Source: Chloroflexota bacterium (GTDB lineage Bacteria > Chloroflexota > Dehalococcoidia > Lucifugimonadales > Lucifugimonadaceae). Taken from it: 5,667 bases of DNA. The translations under genes were made by a program, and so were the position numbers. The first letter of the stretch is position 1; each line of letters begins with the position of its first letter. The DNA is taken from contig JAJCYX010000281.1 of the NCBI GenBank assembly GCA_029262715.1, positions 1 through 5,667 of the forward strand, given 5' to 3'. This document shows positions 1-5,667 of this stretch, one piece after another. The notes beneath the pieces are model-generated. The model saw only the letters and a program-made list of their open reading frames with translations. It was not told the origin of the DNA and did no database searches.

Positions 1-165
1 GATTATCTGTCGTTCGCGTCACACATGTTCACTGACTGGTGTTTGATGATCACCAGGGCGGCTGTGGAAGAGTGCCAGAAGGCGATGGCGAAGTGGACGT
101 TGCGTCCGGAGCATCCGACGAGCCTGACTGCGATTGCCGACTCGTTTGCGACTGCGCAAGTTCCG
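1..165 (+). other. End of an upstream domain and lead-in to the first LysM array
   Basis: Residues 1-55 start mid-protein with an aromatic, probably helical stretch (DYLSFASHMFTDW) followed by an amphipathic helix (residues 18-31) and a piece, PTSLTAIADSF (39-49), that resembles the helix-1 part of a LysM module without its preceding strand. This suggests either a degenerate module or a linker packed against the first true module. It implies that more protein lies upstream of the window. Cysteines 14 and 25 fall here. No function can be assigned. Confidence 0.5.
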
Positions 166-3100
166 TATCAGGTTCGCGGTGGTGACACAGTCGAAAGCGT
201 TGCGCTGTTCCTGGGTGCAACATCGGCTGAGCTGAATTATCGCAACCCTGACCTTGCGAATGAATTGGCGAAAATAGATGTAGGGAAGCCAATTGAGATA
301 ACACTCGGGATCGCCCCGGAATCGGTGGCGATAGATAACGCCGATCTGAAGCTTGTACCGGACATTTTCGAGCTGGGTCCGGTGCCGTACCAGATCCTGG
401 CAGGGGATACGTTTACGGCGATCGCCGACAAGTTCGGATTCTCGCCTGCCACCTACCTACTTGAGAGCGAGAAGCTGGCCAGCGACACACTTGTGTTGGC
501 CGAAGGTCAAGAGTTCAACTGTCCAGAAACTCCCTACGCAGTCCCAGCCGGCTATAGCGCGTTGCAGGCCGCTGCGCTGTTTTTCACCCGGTTTTTCGAT
601 ATCTCGAACATCGAGGGAGCACAGCGGTACGCAGACCTGATCAATCTCTGGAACGAAGAGTTCCTGAGTTCAATCGAACCCGGTCAAACTCTCACACCCG
701 GGAGGCCGCTCAGCGTCCCTAATGCAAAGACCGATACCCAAAAACCTGACGTCCCGAACTACACGACTCTGGTAGGCGACACAGTTCTTAGAATTGGTGC
801 GGCGCTCGATCTGGTTCAAAACTACGAAGATAGTGATGGGCCGGTAAAAGGATGGCCACAATTCCGAGATGACATGAAGGCAGCATTCGGATCCGATCGA
901 GGTGGTGATGTTGGGGAGCACAACCTCATCGCCACCACAATTAAGATCGAACCCGGAGAATCGCTTAACGATCTGGCCAAGCGCACCTACATATTTGGAG
1001 ACGGTACTGGCGGCAATGACCAGAACCTGGCCGGACTTTTCGACTGGATTGAAGGTGTGCCTGTTCTCGCTCCTTTGGCAACCATCACGATTCCGGGTTA
1101 CAAGCTAGATACCAGCAAGTATGACTCCCTGAATCTAGCCGCTTCGGCGCTGGGTCTCACAGTGCCGGCAATTGCCAACGGCGTTCTCAGCGAACAGCCG
1201 ATCATCCCTGCGACGACTGATGAAAACAGCGAAGTTGCTGTGACTCAGATTCCGGTTGCCAACGTCGATGATCTGCTCGCTTACGTTCTTGAGGGCGATG
1301 GCGTCACAAACATCACGGCGCGTAGCAGCAGGCAACTGCTGGCCGGACTCAGGCTTCCTGGTCTCGACGAGGACCCGACAACGGAGGTTGTCAGAGTATC
1401 CGACAAGATGTTTGCCCTTTACCAACTGTCAGGCCAGCAGTTCACCGGACCACAGTTCGACCCATCCTCTACCGATGCAGCGATCAACATAAGTGTGGAG
1501 ACGGTACAAGACGCCCCACCCTGGATTTCGCTATCCGACTCAGTAGCGGTCGAGGAAGGAGAGACGCTAACTGATCTTGTGTCGAGAGCGCCGGACGCGC
1601 CTGAGAACAATCGGTTTCTTGGCGTTCTACACGGATCTGCAGAGAACACAAGAACCCAACTGCCAGCCGGAATGATCGTAATAACTTCGCTTGCGTCGTC
1701 GCTGAACTACAGCTTCACGGGGGAGGAGCTACAGAACCGTTTCAGCGCGGGCTCGGTTCGTATCGACCCCGTGATTGCTCCGACCGCGCTCAGGTTGGTG
1801 GTGGACGTGCCGGTTACCTACGGATTGGACCACCTGGTCGAGTTGCAGGCAGTTAGTCCGTTGCAGATTCCGAAAATTCCCCATCCGAGTTCCGACGAAG
1901 GGAAGCAATCCGGCCCAATCGCAGGCAACCCAAGCCTGTGGCCTTTTTCCGGCGCTCTTCAGCGGAAAGCAATCTCAGGCAGTGAGACTCAGTACGAGTT
2001 AGTCAGGAACAAGCCTCACTCTGCCGGATCGGCGTCCGAAGAGACGCAATTGAACTCGACCTACGGCACGCTCATCTCCATCAAGATTCGCCAGTTAGCA
2101 GGTCAAAGCAACCTGTACGAACTGCTCGGCACCGACGACGAACACCGACAGATTCTTCTGCACCTGATGCAGCAACTTAAGTCGTTATCTACGAAGGAGG
2201 TTGGCGATACTACGATCAATCTGTTCGTCAATCCGAACCCTGCCAACAGGAACACCAGCGGATTGGCTGAAGTGGCTCTGATTGAGAGCGACAGCTACAT
2301 CATCAAGACGAATCTTTCGACCGAAACCGTGCCTGGACTGACAGGTATGCACCGTTTGGCTGCCAATTCAGATTCGCGAACAACTGCCAGTACTGTCTAC
2401 ACGGCGACACTTGCCGAACTTCGCGATTTCGTCACGTTGCTCTGGGAAGGTACTTCTGTAGGTGGTAGTGGTTACTACTTGCGCCTTGATTCCGGTGACG
2501 ACCGAGGTCTGCCTCCGACGATTTTCAACGAACAATCAGAAGCGGTTCTGGAGTTTCTCACCATTCTTGGTTCTCAACAGGACCCGGTGTCTAAGGGCCG
2601 AGTTCTTGTGCCGTGCAATAACTGCGTCCTCGTTGGACCAGGTCTCGATGCATCGCTGCATAGCCTTTACATGGAAGCCGAGGACGGTAGCGAAACAACG
2701 AAATCTTCTACGGTAACGCCAGGAAACGTTGGTATCACAACCACGCTCACATCACCGCCCAACCCGACTTCATCACACCCTGAATTAACGCCAGCAGAAC
2801 GTACGCGTGACCTGTTTTCTCTCTTGACCTACTCAGTCGGTCATGAGAACGATACGTTTTATGCGGAACAGCCAGGGCTGCCTGTGACGCCTGAGTTGCG
2901 CGATCCTGCCGAGGGTTCACCTTGCGACGTTGCCAAGCGCGCTCGCCAGGCGCGGGCTCGCGGTGAATCCCCAATAGCGGCCGAAACTGACTACTGGCAT
3001 TACACGCAGGTTTTCCCGGTTTCGAAAATGGGACCACCGTCAATTGCGCCAGATGCAGCGGGTCTTCCCGATCCGAATGATGATCCCTATCGTGGAATAA

Positions 3101-5667
3101 ACGCCAGTGGGAGGCTTTCGCAGGCGTTGGTGAACTTCGGACTTGCAGATATCTACGGTAACGAAACACTGTCATCTTCCACCAGTCCATATCCAGGTTT
3201 GGTTCCAGTGAACGTTGGCTATACGGATCGTCTAGTTCCATTCGAAAACTGGCCAGGTGCAACAAGTAGGTATGAATTTCGTGGGGTCTCGGGTTCCGGA
3301 AAAGTGCTGCGAGTAGAGCTAGGGAGCCAACCGGGTAGCACCATGCCGGCTCCTCTGAGCCCGCCAGATGGCGCGAAAGCGAGGGCGCAGAATCAGGCTG
3401 CGAAGTATCAGGAGGTTCTGTTTCAGCTGGCGCAGCCCAATCTGGAGGTGACCTTGGAATCTACAGTTCACACAGACAGTGCGGGCCAACCGATACCGAT
3501 CCCTGTCTCAGGCGGCGGGTCAAACCTCTGGTCGTTTGCTGCCGCCAATTACCTCTACGCCACCGCTGTTTCAGAATTGATCGTCGAGACACCGATGGTT
3601 GACGAGGCTCGAGCTATCGCTGAGCTTTCAGCCGCATACGGCCTTACTCCTACACAGCTGGCGACCGGAGTCGTCAGGAAGGAAGCTGAGAGTGTCCTGG
3701 GCGGTGGGGATATTGAAGTTCCTGCTAATGCAGTATTCCGCGAAAACGATAACGCGAAACTGCTAGTTGGCAGGTTGAAGAAGGGTTGGCCTGTGCCAAC
3801 AAGTGCTGCCGCGATGCTCGAGTTCCCGGAGAACGCGAACGTCCTACCGCTGAGACCAGGTATCGCTCTGAAAATTCCGGCCATGACGATTGAAGTGCCC
3901 CAACTGTTTCCGCCGGCGACTCTATCGTCACTTGCTGAGGCAAATGGCACGACTGCAGCTTTGTTGGCCAAAGAAAATCACGATCGTTCTGACATTCTGA
4001 ATGTTGGCATTGAGTTCGAGAATGACGGTGTTTCGGTCACGACAGATTCGAAGATCCAGAGCTTTGACGATATTGTCGAGGCTTTCTCGAACAAAGGCAT
4101 CCACGTCGATGTTGCCGATCTTGCCAGCAATGTGGCTGCCGATGAAGACCTGCTTATCGTCGGACAGAGTCTCAATTCCACGAAGTACCTAGTGCCCGAA
4201 CCAACAGCGGAGCATCCTTTCGAAACCCTTTCTCAGAACGGAAGCGGAGTGGATCTTTCCACTCTCGTGGCGAACAACATAAAAACGGTGAACCTCTTTG
4301 AAACTGGAGCTCTGGTGTTCACTGGAAACTTCCACACCTCATGTGCTTCAGAAACCGTGGGACCCCTGACCGTTGACCAATTCTGCAACCTTTATGACAC
4401 AACGCCCGCGTTGCTGTTTCAGTCTCTCGCCTTGTCGAATACATATGAGCTTCCAAAAGGTGAATCAATGGTGGTTCCCGGGATGCTCTGCTGGCCGGAT
4501 GACACAGAAGCAATCAAAATTCCGTACAGCATCGGCGAAGATTTCACCTTCCTGAAGATCGTTCGGATCTTTGACTATGAGAGTGACGAAAGCGGACTGG
4601 TGCGGATTGGAAAAGACAACGAAAACATTCGCGGCTTACTCAATCCTGATCAGACGGTTATGGTCACAAAACATGGAACTCAATATGAGGTAACGACATC
4701 TCCAAACGACACGATTTCTGACGTGCTTGGAAGTCTGAAGGAGCAGAACCCGGAGATTGCGCTCGAAGATCTCATGGCTGCCATAGGTCAGCAGGCTCGA
4801 CTACTCGCCACTGATGCCAGGATGATCTGCCGGCCAGGGAAGCTGCCAGATATGCACGGAACCGGCGTGCTGAAGCCGGCAGATATTGAGGAGATTTATG
4901 GTGTCGACGTGGCGCTTTTCGCCAGCGCCAATGCGGCGCTCAAGGGCTTGATTCAGGCTGGCATTGAACTGACGTGTGGCGACGATTCACCGGCAGCCGT
5001 AACTACTCTTGAATGCGACACAATCAACTCGTTGATCGCACGGTTTGCGGCCCACGACCGTCAGCTAGATATTCCAACCCTTGTCCGTCAAAATCCGCAT
5101 GCCGGTCTTTTCCGATCAGGTGCTCGATGCTTGTTACCTCCGGCGCCATTGGCTTTCGAAGTCGAACTTGGAACTTCCCTCGGTGCCTTTGAACAACCGG
5201 TGACGCCGCTGACCACCACGCTCTCTTTGCGCAGACCGGATGCACTGATTGATCCAGAATTCGCAAGCCCGAACAAGAACGGTCCGGTTGAGTCGTTTGT
5301 TTCGACGATCAACGCTCCGGTCAATCCTGGTGCGACCGATGATGAAGGATTAAGCGATCTTCACGCGTTTGGTGAAGAGTTTAGACGTGTGTTCCCTGAG
5401 CTCAGACTCGCAACCGGTCATGTTGCAGGAGAAAAGCAGGACCTCTGGTTCGTCGACTTCGGTGATTCCGGTGTTACCTCGCTTGCGGTCAAAGGGGCGA
5501 TAAAACCGCCATCTGAGGCGTCTTCAAAATCCTGGCCGCGCTACTTTGGCATCAGGCCGCTCTACCGCAACCAAACCAATCTCAGAAGGATCGCGCTCAA
5601 AAAAGTGACTGGCGAGGGTTGCCTGGTTGACGAAGGCGAACAACACGACATCATCGGGATAGATGTC
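1..5667 (+). CDS. Giant LysM-repeat protein, internal fragment open at both ends
   Basis: Frame 1 reads through 1,889 codons without a stop, which does not happen by chance over 5.7 kb. Composition is protein-like throughout, with no sign of a frameshift. No start is assigned: in-frame ATGs at 25, 46 and 85 sit inside continuous coding sequence that resembles the rest. In order, the product has a short upstream-domain remnant (residues 1-55), a LysM-type array (56-565), a long non-LysM central region (590-1190), a second diverged LysM-like array (1193-1716) and a C-terminal domain (1717 to the edge). LysM modules generally bind peptidoglycan, chitin or related N-acetylglucosamine polymers, but most modules here have lost the usual glycine-aspartate turn, so many may only be scaffold. 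I see no hydrophobic segment long enough for a membrane span and no catalytic motif. From memory, similar architecture occurs in very large uncharacterised bacterial proteins. The reading frame is near certain, the LysM assignment good, and the biological role unknown. Confidence 0.95.
166..306 (+). other. LysM module 1 (residues 56-102)
   Basis: This is the clearest LysM module. It opens with YQVRGGDTVESVALFLG, matching the family pattern of a tyrosine-initiated strand, a G-D-T turn and a first helix ending in an aliphatic/aromatic-glycine pair. A second helix follows (TSAELNYRNPDL), then the closing strand IDVGKPIEITL, which fits the usual 'x-x-G-x-x-I-x-I' ending. The length of about 47 residues is normal for LysM. 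Intact LysM modules bind N-acetylglucosamine-containing glycans, but binding here is inferred, not shown. Confidence 0.82.
388..528 (+). other. LysM module 2 (residues 130-176)
   Basis: The segment begins YQILAGDTFTAIADKFGFSP, again the tyrosine strand, G-D-T turn and first helix of LysM. It ends with LAEGQEFNCPE (166-176), the closing-strand pattern. Residues 103-129 form a linker between modules 1 and 2. Cysteine 174 sits on the closing strand, a position that recurs in the second array. After module 1 this is the most convincing LysM match in the fragment. Confidence 0.78.
535..720 (+). other. LysM-like module 3, expanded (residues 179-240)
   Basis: The module starts YAVPAGYSALQAAALFF: the strand and helix 1 are present, but tyrosine replaces the usual aspartate after the glycine. 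The middle is longer than normal, with an extra helical stretch (residues 196-218). It closes with IEPGQTLTPGRPLSVP, a standard LysM-type ending. The total of about 62 residues exceeds the usual 44-50. I read it as a degenerate, elongated module; the loss of the turn residue makes glycan binding doubtful. Confidence 0.55.
760..1098 (+). other. LysM-like modules 4 and 5 with an inserted segment (residues 254-366)
   Basis: Module 4 opens YTTLVGDTVLRIGAAL (254-269) with a canonical G-D-T turn. It then runs into a charged, glycine-rich stretch (275-308) before reaching a closing strand near 310-316. Module 5 begins around residue 312 with IKIEPGESLNDLAKRTY, contains a glycine/asparagine-rich loop (333-340), and closes with APLATITIPG (357-366). 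The two seem to share or overlap the strand around 310-317, so the boundary is uncertain. Two helices and two turn motifs support two modules rather than one. Confidence 0.55.
1099..1530 (+). other. Degenerate repeat region between modules 5 and 6 (residues 367-510)
   Basis: Residues 373-404 look like the helical half of a LysM module (LNLAASALGLTVPAIANG) with no preceding G-D turn. Residues 415-456 (IPVANVDDLLAYVLEG through LLAGLRLPG) look like another lone helix pair. Residues 457-510 are a mixed strand/loop stretch, including a phenylalanine/glutamine-rich part near 472-486. The periodicity resembles the flanking array, so I read this as two badly eroded modules plus a spacer, but the match is weak. 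Confidence 0.35.
1531..1686 (+). other. LysM-like module 6, last of the first array (residues 511-562)
   Basis: The segment contains SVAVEEGETLTDLVSRA, which keeps the strand, the G-E-T version of the turn and helix 1. A second helix is short (NNRFLGVLHG), and the closing strand is LPAGMIVIT (554-562). About 50 residues is a normal module length. It ends the first array; the following 27 residues lead into the central region. Confidence 0.55.
1768..3570 (+). other. Large central non-LysM region (residues 590-1190)
   Basis: About 600 residues separate the two arrays and show no LysM periodicity. Recognisable blocks in order are: a strand-rich entry (595-620); a helical piece, YELLGTDDEHRQILLHLMQQL (706-726), followed by a strand near 739-745; a compact block with IIKTNLSTET (767-776), LRDFVTLLWEG (807-817) and GGSGYYLRL (821-829); a CNNC pair (872-875); a Ser/Thr/Pro-rich stretch (896-930); a helix, RTRDLFSLLTYSVG (934-947); YWHYTQVFPVSKM (998-1010); FGLADIYGNE (1046-1055); VGYTDRLVPFENWPG (1072-1086); and an Ala/Gln-rich helix (1124-1145). 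From memory, the same blocks occur in this order in other giant LysM proteins of unknown function, which suggests a conserved folded core. I cannot name a Pfam family or an activity for it. Confidence 0.5.
3577..5148 (+). other. Second, diverged LysM-like array, about ten modules (residues 1193-1716)
   Basis: A period of roughly 45-60 residues is visible from the closing-strand motif, a Pro/Gly turn followed by alternating hydrophobics: LRPGIALKIP (1284-1293), LPKGESMVVP (1484-1493), LNPDQTVMV (1547-1555), LIQAGIELTC (1650-1659) and FRSGARCLLPP (1704-1714). Matching helices are IAELSAAYGLTPTQLA (1206-1221), LSSLAEANGTTAALLA (1308-1323), VDQFCNLYDTTPALLF (1458-1473) and INSLIARFAAHDRQLDIPTL (1675-1694). 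Boundaries are approximate: starts near 1195, 1246, 1297, 1347, 1404, 1453, 1505, 1561, 1620 and 1665. The G-D-T turn is almost entirely absent, so these are structural relatives of LysM at best. Seven of the fragment's 14 cysteines lie here, mostly near module ends. Confidence 0.5.
5149..5667 (+). other. C-terminal domain after the second array, cut by the window edge (residues 1717-1889)
   Basis: After the last LysM-like closing strand the repeat rhythm stops. The region has a strand pair (FEVELGTSL, then LTTTLSLRRPDALIDPEF), a helix LHAFGEEFRRVFPEL (1787-1801), a strand block DLWFVDFGDSGV (1814-1825), and PRYFGIRPLY (1846-1855). The frame is still open at the last codon, so the domain and the true C-terminus lie beyond the window. 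From memory, the aromatic 'W-x-V-x-F-G' and 'P-R-Y-F-x-x-R-P-L' blocks recur in giant LysM proteins of this architecture, which supports a conserved domain of unknown role. Confidence 0.45.

Noticed and set aside
85..87. In-frame ATG (codon 29) preceded by purine-rich bases that could pass for a ribosome binding site
   Set aside because: The frame is open and protein-like upstream to base 1, and the purine run is itself codons for Glu, Gln and Lys. The gene more likely starts before the window.
2686..2790. Ser/Thr/Pro-rich stretch (residues 896-930) as a possible domain-boundary linker or glycosylated region
   Set aside because: The bias is mild and short, hydrophobic strand-like residues are interspersed (NVGITTTL), and it lies within a region I otherwise read as one conserved core.
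2747..3265. Minus-strand open frame of 172 codons, the longest open frame opposite the main gene
   Set aside because: It lies wholly opposite the giant frame, its translation is rich in Arg, Ser, His and Pro with no recognisable domain, and the plus-strand frame beneath it carries clear motifs (YWHYTQVFPV, FGLADIYGNE).
3283..3303. Possible P-loop: GVSGSGK at residues 1095-1101
   Set aside because: The G-x4-G-K spacing fits, but the lysine is followed by valine rather than Ser/Thr, there is no Walker B partner nearby, and the surroundings look like a beta-rich core.
3555..3971. Minus-strand open frame of 138 codons
   Set aside because: It sits antisense to LysM-like modules of the second array, is Ala/Ser-rich, and has no own upstream region. 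It is best explained as a compositional shadow.
5461..5472. GDSG tetrapeptide (residues 1821-1824) resembling the trypsin-family active-site serine motif
   Set aside because: No matching catalytic His or Asp motif is visible upstream, and the surroundings (VDFGDSGVTSLAV) fit a strand-turn-strand in the C-terminal domain.

Overview
The whole 5,667-base window lies inside one gene. Plus-strand frame 1 is open from the first base to the last: 1,889 sense codons with no stop, no convincing start and no intergenic DNA. The visible fragment alone is about 200 kDa (roughly 110 Da per residue), so the complete gene is larger and continues past both edges. I see no RNA gene, mobile element, CRISPR array, promoter or terminator. 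Shorter open frames on either strand look like shadows of this gene.

The protein reads as a giant multi-domain LysM-repeat protein. Residue numbers below count codons from base 1. Residues 1-55 are the end of an upstream domain. Residues 56-565 hold a first array of LysM and LysM-like modules; the first two are recognisable and the rest progressively degenerate. Residues 590-1190 form a long central region that is not LysM-like and has several compact aromatic/glycine blocks. Residues 1193-1716 form a second, more diverged array that holds half of all cysteines in the fragment. Residues 1717-1889 begin a C-terminal domain that runs off the window. I see no transmembrane segment. The true N-terminus is missing, so secretion cannot be judged.

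The layout (array, central block, array, C-terminal block) matches my memory of very large bacterial proteins annotated only as 'LysM domain-containing' or 'hypothetical'. I could not check this. No enzyme active site is visible. A structural, adhesive or toxin-delivery-like role is possible but is inference only. The organism is most likely a bacterium of moderate GC content (about the low to mid 50s per cent by eye, not counted) with mixed codon use including AGA, AGG, CTA and ATA. Nothing in the sequence identifies the taxon.
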